DNA of 64,000 nt from Streptomyces sp. NBC_00539. GTDB taxonomy: Bacteria > Actinomycetota > Actinomycetes > Streptomycetales > Streptomycetaceae. The stretch spans positions 1,860,001 through 1,924,000 of the forward strand of contig NZ_CP107811.1 of NCBI RefSeq assembly GCF_036346105.1, given 5' to 3'. A program made the translations under genes and the position numbers. Each line of letters begins with the position of its first letter. Position 1 is the stretch's first letter. Shown here one piece after another: positions 18,650 through 26,662 of this stretch. The notes below the pieces were generated by a model. That model searched no databases, was not told where the DNA came from, and saw only the letters and a program-made list of their open reading frames with translations.

Positions 18650-19153
18650 TCAGACGGCGGAGCGGGCCCGTACGACCGGGTCCTGCGCGGCTGCGGGGTC
18701 GGCGGCGCGGTCGGCGGGCCGGCGCCGGAAGATGCTGTGCAGCACCATGCTGAAGACGACGGTCCCGTCGCGGTCCACGAGCGTGCAGCGGGGCTGCACG
18801 ACGCCGGTGCCCGGATTGAACGGGGAGGGGCGCGAGCCGAGGATCTCCACGCGGGCGGTGAGCACGTCACCGGGGCGCACCGGCCGCAGGTAGCGGACTT
18901 CGTCCACGCCGGGGGATCCGGTACAGGCGCTGTAGGCGAGCAGTCCGTCGACGTAGCGGCGCATGAACATCGAGGCGGTGTGCCAGCCGCTGGCGATCAG
19001 TCCGCCGAACGGCGATTCGGCCGCGAGCGCCGGGTCCGTGTGGAAGGGCTGCGGGTCGAAGCGCCGCCCGAAATCCAGCACCTCCTCGGCGGTGACGGTG
19101 ACGGTGCCCAGCTCGTGGACGTCACCGGTCCGGAAGTCCTCGAAGTAGCGCAT
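18650..19153 (-). CDS. MaoC-fold (hot-dog) dehydratase/hydratase-like protein
   Basis: A 167-aa single hot-dog domain protein. The hydratase-2 features are recognisable as ASGWHTASMFMRR and FDPQPFHTDPALA, where the Asp/His pair would be catalytic. Members hydrate or dehydrate acyl-CoA or acyl-carrier-protein thioesters, so a role on a carrier-bound intermediate is plausible. ATG 19153 was preferred over an upstream GTG because the family begins MRYFEDF-like. First gene of the operon behind the TTGACA promoter. Confidence 0.85.
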   Translation of the reverse strand: MRYFEDFRTGDVHELGTVTVTAEEVLDFGRRFDPQPFHTDPALAAESPFGGLIASGWHTASMFMRRYVDGLLAYSACTGSPGVDEVRYLRPVRPGDVLTARVEILGSRPSPFNPGTGVVQPRCTLVDRDGTVVFSMVLHSIFRRRPADRAADPAAAQDPVVRARSAV

Positions 19154-19196
19154 CACACGGCCCCTTTGACGGAGAGGAGTTTCTCTGGCGTGAACC

Positions 19197-19226
19197 AATC
19201 TACGAATCGCCCATTTATTTTGTCAA
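19197..19226 (-). promoter_or_regulatory. Consensus promoter for the MaoC-to-DinB operon with overlapping CGATTCGTA element
   Basis: On the minus strand TTGACA (19226-19221) is followed at 17-18 nt by GTAGAT/TAGATT (19203-19197), the best housekeeping-type promoter in the window. GCGATTCGTA (19210-19201) overlaps the -10 box, so a protein bound there would block or remodel the promoter. The region is markedly AT-rich. Confidence 0.75.
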
Positions 19227-19241
19227 CCCAAAAGAAGCGAA

Positions 19242-20417
19242 TCAGGTTCCGGCCAGTGCCTGTTCGACGTCCCGCCACAGGTCATCGGGGTCCTCGATGC
19301 CGACCGACATCCGCACCAGCCCCGGACCGATACCGGCCCGGTCCAACGCCCGTTCGTCCAGCTCACGGTGGGAGGTGCTGGCGGGATGTGTCACCAGCGT
19401 CTCCACACCCCCCAGGGAGAGCGCCAGCCGCGCCAGCCGGACGCCCTCGACGAACACCCGTCCGGCCTCCCGGCCTCCGGCGAGCTCGAAGGAGAGCAGC
19501 CCGCCGCCGCCCGAGAGCACCTTGCGCGCCACGGCGTACGAAGGCCCTCCGGGGAGCCAGGGCCAGTGGACGGCGGTGACGGCCGGATGGGCTTCCAGCC
19601 GGGTGGCCAGCAGGCCGGCGTTGGCGCAGTGCTCGCGCATGCGCAGGGGCAGGGTGGCGATGCCGCGCAGGGTCAGCCAGGCCGCGAACGGGTCCGCGGC
19701 GGCGCCGAGTTCGACCGTACGCGGCCATATCCGGTGCCGGAGTGCGTCGTCGGCGAAGACGGCCGCCCCGCCGAGGACGTCGGAGTGGCCGGCGAGGTAC
19801 TTGGTGGTGGAGTGCAGCACGATGTCCGCGCCGAGTTCGAGGGGCCGGCACAGGACGGGTGACGCCAGGGAGTTGTCCACCGCGCCGATCACCCCGTGGC
19901 GGCGGGCGGCGGCCAGCAGGCCGGGTAGGTCGGGGACCCGCCCGGTGGGGTTGGCGATGGTCTCCAGCAGGAGCAGCCTGGTGCGCGGGCCCACGTGCGA
20001 CTCGAATTCGGCCACGTCGTCACCGCTGATGTAGCGGACCTCGACCGAGTAACGGTCGGCGAGGTCGGCCAGGGCCGCGTACGTCCCCCCGTACAGGCAC
20101 CGTTGGGCGATCACCTGGTCGCCGGGGCGCAGGAGCGCGAGCAGGACTCCGCTGATGGCACCCATGCCGGAGGCGAAGGCGAGGGCGGACCTGCCGCCTT
20201 CGAGGTCGGCGAGGGTGTGCTCCAGCGCGCGGACGGTGGGGTTGCCCCGGCGGCCGTACACGTACTGCCCGTCCGGGCCGGCCATCGCCTCCGCGAGCTC
20301 GGCGGCCGAGTCGAAGGCGAAGGCGGACGACTGGACGAGGGGGACGGAGAGCGGACGGCTGCCGTTGCCGTGAGGTGCGTTGACGACGTGCACGGCGCGG
20401 GTCCGGATGTCCTTCAT
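19242..20417 (-). CDS. PLP-dependent cystathionine gamma-lyase/synthase-family enzyme
   Basis: A 391-aa fold-type I PLP enzyme of the Cys/Met metabolism family. The Schiff-base lysine is in HSTTKYLAGHSD, the cofactor phosphate site in ASGMGAISG, and YGRRGNPTV binds the neighbouring active site. Candidate reactions are beta/gamma-elimination of cystathionine, homocysteine or methionine, or gamma-replacement making a C-S bond. With ahcY supplying homocysteine, removal of homocysteine is one option; building a sulfur-containing amino acid is another. ATG 20417 follows AGAGGAG at 5 nt. It has its own leader but the same direction as the MaoC operon. Confidence 0.85.
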   Translation of the reverse strand: MKDIRTRAVHVVNAPHGNGSRPLSVPLVQSSAFAFDSAAELAEAMAGPDGQYVYGRRGNPTVRALEHTLADLEGGRSALAFASGMGAISGVLLALLRPGDQVIAQRCLYGGTYAALADLADRYSVEVRYISGDDVAEFESHVGPRTRLLLLETIANPTGRVPDLPGLLAAARRHGVIGAVDNSLASPVLCRPLELGADIVLHSTTKYLAGHSDVLGGAAVFADDALRHRIWPRTVELGAAADPFAAWLTLRGIATLPLRMREHCANAGLLATRLEAHPAVTAVHWPWLPGGPSYAVARKVLSGGGGLLSFELAGGREAGRVFVEGVRLARLALSLGGVETLVTHPASTSHRELDERALDRAGIGPGLVRMSVGIEDPDDLWRDVEQALAGT

Positions 20418-20477
20418 GACGTCTCCTCTTGATGTCTTGGGGGATGGAGGTACGGGGGGACGGGGGGATACGGAAAA

Positions 20478-20515
20478 GGGGCCGCCCGACGTCCGGAAGG
20501 ACATCGGGCGACCCC
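20478..20515 (-). terminator. Hairpin after the MFS exporter gene
   Basis: GGGGCCGCCCGACGTCC pairs with GGACATCGGGCGACCCC around a short GGAA-containing loop, with two mismatches, 16 nt downstream of the exporter stop on the minus strand. Confidence 0.7.
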
Positions 20516-20530
20516 TGGCCGAGCGCCGTC

Positions 20531-21967
20531 TCACACGCCGGCCGTCTCACCCTGCGGCGCGGGCGCGGCGGCGGGCGCGGCGGCGGGCTTGTCGCTCTTC
20601 ATCGCGAGGAGCGTGACCAGGGCGCCCACGGCGGCGATGCCGGCGGCACCGAGGAACGCGGCGCCGAATCCGTCGGTGAGGGCGGGCAGGTTGCCCAGTT
20701 CACCGGCGCCCTGGGTGGTGGCGAGGGCGGTCAGTGCGGCGAGGCCGAGGGCCGAGCCCACGTTGTAGGTGGTGTTGACGATGCCCGAGGCCAGACCGGC
20801 CTGCTCCTGGGGGGCGCCGGACATCGCGGCCATCATCGCGGGGATGTACGCGAGCGCCATGCCGAGTGCGGCGACGAGGGAGGCGGGCAGGACGTCGACC
20901 AGGAAGGTGCCGGTCGGCTCGACCGCGGACAGCCACACCAGCCCGGCGGCGAGGGCGAGCAGACCTCCGGCGATCAGCGGCTTCGCCCCGAACCTGGCCA
21001 TGAGACGGGCGGTGATGGCCGTCATGAAGATCATCAGCAGGACGGTCATGGGCAGCAGCGCGGCCCCGGAGGCGAAGGCGCCGTAGTGCAGCACCTGCTG
21101 GAGGTAGAGGTTGAGGAAGTACCACATCGGGATCCAGGCCGCGCCGAGCAGCGTCATCGCCAGGTTGGCCGAGCCCAGACGCGGGATCCGCCAGACGCCG
21201 AGCGGCATCAGCGGCTCCCGTACGGTGCGCTGGATCACGAAGAAGAGGGCGAGCAGGGCTGCCGCGGCGACCAGTTCGAGCACGGTGGCGGTGGCTCCCC
21301 AGCCCACTTCGGGGGCCCGGACCACGGCGAAGACGGCGAGCGCGAGACCGCCGGTGACGGCGACGGCGCCGAGCACGTCCACCGCACCGCGGCGGGCCTG
21401 GACGGCGGGCAGCAGCTTGGTGGCGGCGAGGGTCAGGACGCCGATCGGGATGTAGATGATGAACACCCAGGGCCAGCTGACCCACTGGGTGAAGACGCCG
21501 CCGAGGAAGACGCCCACGGTACCGCCGGCCGGGGCGGCGGCGCCGTAGAGGGCCATGGCCTTGCCGAGTTCCTTCGGGTTGTGGCCGAAGAGCATCATCA
21601 GCAGGGTCATGGCGGAGGGTGCGATGAGCGCGCCGCCGACGCCCTGGACGGCGCGGCCGACGATCTCGACCCAGGCGGTCTGCGCGGCGGCGGCGAGCAC
21701 GGAGCCGACGATCATGGTCGCCCAGCCGGCGGCGAAGATCCTGCGCGCCCCGAAGAGGTCGGAGAGCCGGCCGCCCAGCAGGAGCAGCCCGCCGAAGACG
21801 ATGACGTAGGCGTTGAAGACCCACTGCAGCTCGCCTTGTGAGAAGCCGAGGTCCTTCTGCATCTCGGGGAGTGCGACCCCGATGATCGAGGTGTCCATGA
21901 TGACCATGAACTGGGCGGTGGCGAGCACGGCAAGTGCCCACCAGCGCCGGGGATTGACGGTTGACAT
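20531..21967 (-). CDS. DHA2-type MFS exporter
   Basis: A 478-aa, 14-helix drug:proton antiporter of the EmrB/QacA group. Motif A is GGRLSDLFGARRI, motif C-like residues occur in GGTVGVFLGGVF, and MDTSIIGVALP is the helix-1 signature. The tail is a low-complexity Ala/Pro stretch. It probably exports the product of the cluster. The ATG at 21967 has GGAGAGGGG upstream. Its promoter carries two CsoR-type palindromes, unlike any other cluster gene, suggesting metal- or persulfide-dependent export. Confidence 0.9.
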   Translation of the reverse strand: MSTVNPRRWWALAVLATAQFMVIMDTSIIGVALPEMQKDLGFSQGELQWVFNAYVIVFGGLLLLGGRLSDLFGARRIFAAGWATMIVGSVLAAAAQTAWVEIVGRAVQGVGGALIAPSAMTLLMMLFGHNPKELGKAMALYGAAAPAGGTVGVFLGGVFTQWVSWPWVFIIYIPIGVLTLAATKLLPAVQARRGAVDVLGAVAVTGGLALAVFAVVRAPEVGWGATATVLELVAAAALLALFFVIQRTVREPLMPLGVWRIPRLGSANLAMTLLGAAWIPMWYFLNLYLQQVLHYGAFASGAALLPMTVLLMIFMTAITARLMARFGAKPLIAGGLLALAAGLVWLSAVEPTGTFLVDVLPASLVAALGMALAYIPAMMAAMSGAPQEQAGLASGIVNTTYNVGSALGLAALTALATTQGAGELGNLPALTDGFGAAFLGAAGIAAVGALVTLLAMKSDKPAAAPAAAPAPQGETAGV

Positions 21968-21990
21968 TGCCCTGACCCCTCTCCTACACA

Positions 21991-22005
21991 TACCCCTAGG
22001 GGGTA
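21991..22005. promoter_or_regulatory. CsoR-type operator 1, TACCCCTAGGGGGTA
   Basis: A near-perfect palindrome with the C-tract/G-tract architecture of CsoR/CstR operators, 24 nt upstream of the exporter start codon. Its centre is 36 bp from that of operator 2. Confidence 0.75.
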
Positions 22006-22024
22006 CCTTCGCGGAGCAACGTAG

Positions 22025-22043
22025 CATACCCCCTGGGGGTATG
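22025..22043. promoter_or_regulatory. CsoR-type operator 2, CATACCCCCTGGGGGTATG
   Basis: A 19-bp palindrome perfect around a central T, matching the CsoR/CstR operator pattern (compare ATACCCTACGGGGGTAT of B. subtilis). It lies between the exporter and the divergent 22098 gene, so it could govern both. Confidence 0.8.
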
Positions 22044-22097
22044 TAAGAGCGGAACCTGGGATGCGGCTCGAGCCGCGACCCGAGCCGAGGGGCGATC

Positions 22098-22562
22098 ATG
22101 GGGGCCATGAAGCACCCGGCACTCCCCACCACCGAGTCGGCCGTGACCGCCGTACGCGAGATCGCCGACGCGTACCGCCTGACGATGACCGTCGACCACG
22201 ACATCGGCGCGGACCGGACCTCGCGCCGCTCATCGGCGGAACTCTTCAAGGCGACCGACCCCGACGGCACCCTCCCCCACGAGGCGTTCATCGACCTCCT
22301 GGGGCGCCCCGCGGTGTCGGTCCGTCTCTTCCCCGAGGAGGACGCCCTCATCACCGTCGAGGGCGTGGAGTTCCACGACGTCCCCCGCGACTCCGTCCCG
22401 GCGTTCCTCCGCTCGGTCTACGGCGGCCTGGCCCACGTGACGGCCCGTTTCTTCCCGCCGGGCTACCGCCTCACCGTCCCCCTGCCGGGCGACGAGACCT
22501 ACCGCGAGCGCCTGTCCACCCCCACCCTCACCCCCTGGCTCTCCTCGGTCCTGCGCCCCTGA
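22098..22562 (+). CDS. Conserved hypothetical protein
   Basis: A 154-aa soluble protein that I do not recognise. It has no signal peptide or membrane helix and is rich in acidic residues in the middle (FPEEDALITVEGVEFHD). ATG 22098 follows GAGGGG; ATG 22107 is an alternative. It is divergent from the MFS exporter and shares the intergenic region with the two CsoR-type operators, which is the only hint of its role. Confidence 0.7.
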   Translation: MGAMKHPALPTTESAVTAVREIADAYRLTMTVDHDIGADRTSRRSSAELFKATDPDGTLPHEAFIDLLGRPAVSVRLFPEEDALITVEGVEFHDVPRDSVPAFLRSVYGGLAHVTARFFPPGYRLTVPLPGDETYRERLSTPTLTPWLSSVLRP

Positions 22563-22698
22563 CGCTCATGCGCTGCGCACCGCCGACGGTGAGCGTCGCC
22601 GCAGCCGAGCGACTGCTGACGGAGAACGGCAGTAACCTCGGCGGTACCGGGGGCTGCGCCGGGCCCCGGAGGTACCCAGGGAGCGCGAGGACAGGAAC

Positions 22699-23874
22699 GT
22701 GACCGACCCCTTGCACGACCCCCTCTTCTTCCGGGACCCCTACTCCACCTACGACCGCTTGCGCAGTGCGTCGCCGGTCCAGAAGATCCCCACCGGGTCC
22801 CGCGGCCACCATGCGTACCTGGTCACCGGTCACGCGGAGGCCCGGCAGGCATTCACCGACCCCCGCCTGTCCAAAGACGCCGCCCGCTTCTTCGCCGGCC
22901 GGCCGTCCGGGCGCGACCTCCATCCGGCCGTCGCCAGGAACATGCTGGCGAGCGACCCTCCCGGGCACACCCGGCAGAGGGCGGCGGCCGCGCCGCTGTT
23001 CACCACCGGCCCCGTCGGGGGTATGCGCCCGTACATCTCCCAGGTGGTCGACCGCCTGCTGGACGGGTGGGCGCAGGGCGCCGAGGTCGACCTGGTGAAG
23101 GGGCTGGCGGTGCCCCTGCCGGTCACCGTCATCTGCCAGTTGCTCGGAGTGCCCGAGTCCGATCGCGACATGGTCTCCCGCTGGTCCAACGACCTGTTCG
23201 ACGCGGATGACCCGGACATCATCGACGCCGCGTCACACGCCGTCGGCGAGTACATGACCGACCTCGTGGGGGCGGCCCGGGACACACCGGGGGAGGGCGT
23301 GCTCCCCGCGCTTTTCCAGCGCGGCGAGGCAGGGCTCCTCGACGAGGACGACGTCACGTCCCTCGCCGTCCTCCTCCTGGTGGCCGGGCACGAGACCACC
23401 ACCCACTTCATCGGGAACTCGGTCCTGGCCCTGCTCCAGCACCCGTCCTCACTCGCCCGGCTGCGGCGGGACCCCGGCCTGATCGCCGGATCGCTGGACG
23501 AACTGCTGCGCTACGACTCGCCCGTGGGGATCGCCACCTTCCGGTACAGCACGGAGGCCCTCGAACTCGGCGGGGTCGAGATCCCGGCCGGCTTTCCCGT
23601 GCTCATCGCTCCCGGAGCGGCGAACCGTGACCCTCTCCCCTTCGCCGATCCGCAGCGACTCGACCTCGACCGGAACGCCGGCGGCCACCTGGCATTCGGT
23701 CACGGGATCCACCGGTGCCTCGGCGCACCCCTGGCCCGGGCGGAAGCGGAGATCGCCCTCCGGGCGCTCGTGACCCGCTTCCCCGGCTTGCGTCTGGCCG
23801 TCCCCGAGGAAGAGCTCGAATGGCGCCGCACGCGCCTGACCCGCGGCCTCAGGTCCCTGCCGGTCGTGCTCTGA
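22699..23874 (+). CDS. Cytochrome P450
   Basis: A 391-aa soluble bacterial P450. The oxygen-activating I-helix motif is AGHETT (229-234), the K-helix ExxR is ELLR, and the haem loop is FGHGIHRCLG with the axial Cys340. The length fits CYP105/107-like families; the substrate cannot be read from sequence. The GTG start has a GAGGACAGGA leader. No ferredoxin gene adjoins. It may act on the cluster product but is on the opposite strand, 0.7 kb beyond the exporter, so membership is uncertain. Confidence 0.93.
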   Translation: MTDPLHDPLFFRDPYSTYDRLRSASPVQKIPTGSRGHHAYLVTGHAEARQAFTDPRLSKDAARFFAGRPSGRDLHPAVARNMLASDPPGHTRQRAAAAPLFTTGPVGGMRPYISQVVDRLLDGWAQGAEVDLVKGLAVPLPVTVICQLLGVPESDRDMVSRWSNDLFDADDPDIIDAASHAVGEYMTDLVGAARDTPGEGVLPALFQRGEAGLLDEDDVTSLAVLLLVAGHETTTHFIGNSVLALLQHPSSLARLRRDPGLIAGSLDELLRYDSPVGIATFRYSTEALELGGVEIPAGFPVLIAPGAANRDPLPFADPQRLDLDRNAGGHLAFGHGIHRCLGAPLARAEAEIALRALVTRFPGLRLAVPEEELEWRRTRLTRGLRSLPVVL

Positions 23875-23920
23875 GCGGCCGTCACCCGCTCCGGTGGACG
23901 GCGGCCGGCCCGGGCCGGAG

Positions 23921-25117
23921 TCACTCCTTGCTCAGCCGCACCGTGTCGCCCGCCGCTCCGCCCGCGAGGACGTCGATGCGCACGCCGGTCGCGGGGTCGG
24001 TGAAGCTCTGTCCCGGTGCGTACGCGGCCCGGTCCAGCGGAGTGCAGCCGGCGGCAGGGGTCGTGGCCGGGTTCGCGTTCATGATCTGCACCGGGCCCTC
24101 GCCGGTCCGGGCGGCGGAGTCGACGGCGTAGATGAGGACTCCGGTGGAGCAGGCCGCCGCGTCGCTGCCCTGGGCACGGCGGGATTCCGCCACGTATGCC
24201 GTCGTCCCACCGGTCCGCAGCACGGCGATCTTGGTTCCCCCGGGCCGTTCCACCGGGGTCAGCCGTACCATTCGGCGACCGGACGCGGGCAGACAGGCGA
24301 CCTGGTCGTCGCGGGTCCACCCGAGCTTCCAGGAGTGCCAGCCGAGGTACTGCGGGGCGGGGCCGGCGATGTCCCCCATGACGTCCCAGCCACCCACGTA
24401 CCGGTGGGTGGCGCCGGTGAACGCGTACAGGTCGGGCAGCCCGAAGGTATGGGCGCTCTCGTGGGCCGCGACCTTGTGGCCCCAGTGCCACATGTCCTGT
24501 CCGAAGGTGACGGCCCACTTGAGGCGGGTGCCGTCGGCGGTGACGCCCGGCGTCGCCGGGTCGTACAGGTAGGTCGGTGAGAAGGGGATGGCCGTCGCCG
24601 TCCTGGTGGGGACGACGTAGACCATGTCGTAGCGGGAGAAGTCCGCGTAGGGATCGGCGGCCGTGACCGCGTCTTGGAGGTACTTCTCGTGGGCCTCGAA
24701 GGTGAGCCCTCGCGCGAATCCGTAGGAGGTGGAGTCGGCGGGCATCCGGACCCATCGCCGCAGCGGGGTGTTCTCCAGGCGCAGACGGCCGTAACTGGCG
24801 CTGCCCATCCAGTCCGCGGCGGGGGCGAGTTGGGCGGTGTAGGGCTCGGTGGAGTCGGTGGCCGGGGCGTCGGGGAAGTCCACGTACAGCGTCAGGACGC
24901 GGCGGGTTCCGGTGGCGGGCTGGAACCGGATCCGGTCGGTGTCGTGGCCTTCGTCCGTCCAGCCGGTCCGGCCCGGGAGGGCGCAGCCGGCGGCGGGGGC
25001 CAGCGAGCCGGGGGCAGCGGCCGCGGTGGGGGCGGCGACCGCGGTGGGGGCGGACAGGCAGGAGACGAGGGTGACGGCCGCGGCGAGCGGCCGCAGGCGG
25101 TGGATCGGGATGGTCAT
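23921..25117 (-). CDS. Secreted M6-like zinc metalloprotease
   Basis: A 398-aa exported protein. A Sec signal peptide occupies about residues 1-36 (PLAAAVTLVSCLSAPTAVAA). The zinc motif HESAHTFGLPD is that of the extended HEXXHXXGXXD gluzincin/metzincin-like M6 (immune-inhibitor-A) group, followed by GGWDVMGD and a WHSWKLGW segment. A C-terminal beta domain of about 120 residues follows. ATG 25117 was chosen because it directly precedes the signal peptide and has GGGAGAG upstream. Probable role: extracellular protein degradation. Confidence 0.85.
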   Translation of the reverse strand: MTIPIHRLRPLAAAVTLVSCLSAPTAVAAPTAAAAPGSLAPAAGCALPGRTGWTDEGHDTDRIRFQPATGTRRVLTLYVDFPDAPATDSTEPYTAQLAPAADWMGSASYGRLRLENTPLRRWVRMPADSTSYGFARGLTFEAHEKYLQDAVTAADPYADFSRYDMVYVVPTRTATAIPFSPTYLYDPATPGVTADGTRLKWAVTFGQDMWHWGHKVAAHESAHTFGLPDLYAFTGATHRYVGGWDVMGDIAGPAPQYLGWHSWKLGWTRDDQVACLPASGRRMVRLTPVERPGGTKIAVLRTGGTTAYVAESRRAQGSDAAACSTGVLIYAVDSAARTGEGPVQIMNANPATTPAAGCTPLDRAAYAPGQSFTDPATGVRIDVLAGGAAGDTVRLSKE

Positions 25118-25190
25118 GTCTCTCCCGTCGGAGGCGGATTGAGGGGACGCGAGGGAGGTGGGAGACAGGTGGGGCGGAGCCGCGAGGGTC

Positions 25191-26456
25191 CTACGCACGC
25201 CCCCCGGCCAGGTCCATCAGGCGGGAGAGCACGCGACCACCGGATGCGGTGACGCCGTCGTGCTCCCATTCGTTGGTGACCCACACCCGGGTGGCGCCGA
25301 CCTCGCGCGCCGTGCACAGCGAGAGCCCGGCGTCCACGTACATGTCGTCGTGGTAGACGAGTGCGGCGAGCGGGACCCGGTTGGCGGCGAGGCGGTCACG
25401 GTCGTACAGCGGTGGCCAGTCGGGGCGTTCGGCGAGCAGGTCGGCGGCGTCGGCGAAGGGGCGCAGGCCTTTGATCTCGCGGAACATCCAGGGGTAGATC
25501 ATTTCTCCGGTGAGCAGGAGGGGGTCGGCGTCCTCGGCGAACTCGGGGAACGCCGCCATGGCCCTGGCCGCCGCCCAGCCGCTCGGCCCCGCTCCCTGGC
25601 CGTACAGGGTCTCCTGCATGACGGCGAAGAGCGGGTTGTCGGTGAAGCCGGTCAGCGTCATCACCTGGTGCAGGAAGGTGTCGGTCGGCCTCCCGTCCTC
25701 GTCGAGGGATTCGTCGAGGAGCCAGTGGATCCGCTCGAAGCCGTCGCCCATGCCGAGGGCGAGGCCGAGCGTGCGCAGGCGGCGCGGGGTGAGCCGGTCC
25801 CCGTCGGGCAGGCGCACATCGGTGGCGGCCAGGAGCCGGGCTATCTCGCGCAGCCGGGCGGCGTCCCCGGGGTAGCGGGCGTAGAAGTCGCGGACGCGGT
25901 CCCGTACCCGGGGGTAGGTGCGGGCGTAGACCTCGTCGGCGGTGGCCGAGAGGCCGGGCAGGCCGCCGGTCACGTAGCACGCACGCAGACCTTCGGGGGC
26001 CCGGGAGAGATACGTGAGGGTGAGGAAGCCGCCGTAGCTCTGGCCGAGGGTCTCCCACGGCTCGTCGCCGCACAGCTGTCGGCGGATCAGTTCGGCGTCG
26101 GAGACGATCGAGTCGGCGCGGAAGTGGCCCAGGTGGCCGGCCAGCCGGTCGGGTGAGGCGAAGCGGGAGGCCGCCCGGGCGGTGACGGGGCTGGAGCGGC
26201 CCGTTCCGCGCTGATCGAGGAGGAGGACCCGGTGGGTCTTGAGCGCCTGGGGGAGCCAGCCGGGTGAACCGGCCGACGGCCTCGGCGACTTGCCGCCAGG
26301 ACCGCCCTGCAGATAGAGCAGCCAGGGTAGTTGGCGGCCCGCGTGGCGCGCATCGGCGACCTCCCGGGCGAAGATCCGGATGGTCGGGCCGTGCGGGGCC
26401 GCGTGGTCCAGGGGGACGGTGAAGACGTGGTCGACGGTGGCGTACGCAGGGTTCAT
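25191..26456 (-). CDS. S33-family alpha/beta hydrolase (prolyl/tripeptidyl aminopeptidase-like)
   Basis: A 421-aa cytosolic hydrolase. The oxyanion strand LYLQGGPGGKSP, the DQRGTGRSS loop and the nucleophile elbow GQSYGG are those of proline iminopeptidase-like S33 enzymes; the catalytic histidine is probably in NEWEHDGV near the C-terminus. ATG 26456 follows GAAGGGG. With the secreted protease before it on the same strand and the oligopeptide-binding protein after it on the other, a peptide-utilisation set is likely. Confidence 0.85.
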   Translation of the reverse strand: MNPAYATVDHVFTVPLDHAAPHGPTIRIFAREVADARHAGRQLPWLLYLQGGPGGKSPRPSAGSPGWLPQALKTHRVLLLDQRGTGRSSPVTARAASRFASPDRLAGHLGHFRADSIVSDAELIRRQLCGDEPWETLGQSYGGFLTLTYLSRAPEGLRACYVTGGLPGLSATADEVYARTYPRVRDRVRDFYARYPGDAARLREIARLLAATDVRLPDGDRLTPRRLRTLGLALGMGDGFERIHWLLDESLDEDGRPTDTFLHQVMTLTGFTDNPLFAVMQETLYGQGAGPSGWAAARAMAAFPEFAEDADPLLLTGEMIYPWMFREIKGLRPFADAADLLAERPDWPPLYDRDRLAANRVPLAALVYHDDMYVDAGLSLCTAREVGATRVWVTNEWEHDGVTASGGRVLSRLMDLAGGRA

Positions 26457-26580
26457 GGGTCCCCTTCGCGGCCTCGTGACCGCACGGTGAGGTAGGGCGT
26501 CGCCTGACAGCTTGGCGCGACCACCGCTCGGCGTGGAGCTCCCACTTGCCCATAACCCCGCGCTATGGAGGCGCGACAAT

Positions 26581-26610
26581 TGTGAGTGCCATTTCACATA
26601 ACTATGTTAT
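26581..26610. promoter_or_regulatory. Operator-like palindromes before the binding-protein gene
   Basis: TGTGA-N8-TCACA (26581-26598) abuts ATAAC-TAT-GTTAT (26598-26610). The 11-mer CATTTCACATA (26590-26600) recurs exactly at 28468-28478 before the LysR gene, which suggests both are bound by the LysR-type regulator. Confidence 0.6.
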
Positions 26611-26662
26611 CGGTCACATTCCAGCCGTCCGGGCTGCCCGACCGTTCACGGAGTGACCACTG

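Noticed and set aside
22563-22698. Biarylitide-type pentapeptide gene next to the P450
   Set aside because: No MRY(L/Y)H-type five-codon frame with a ribosome-binding site occurs upstream of the P450 gene.
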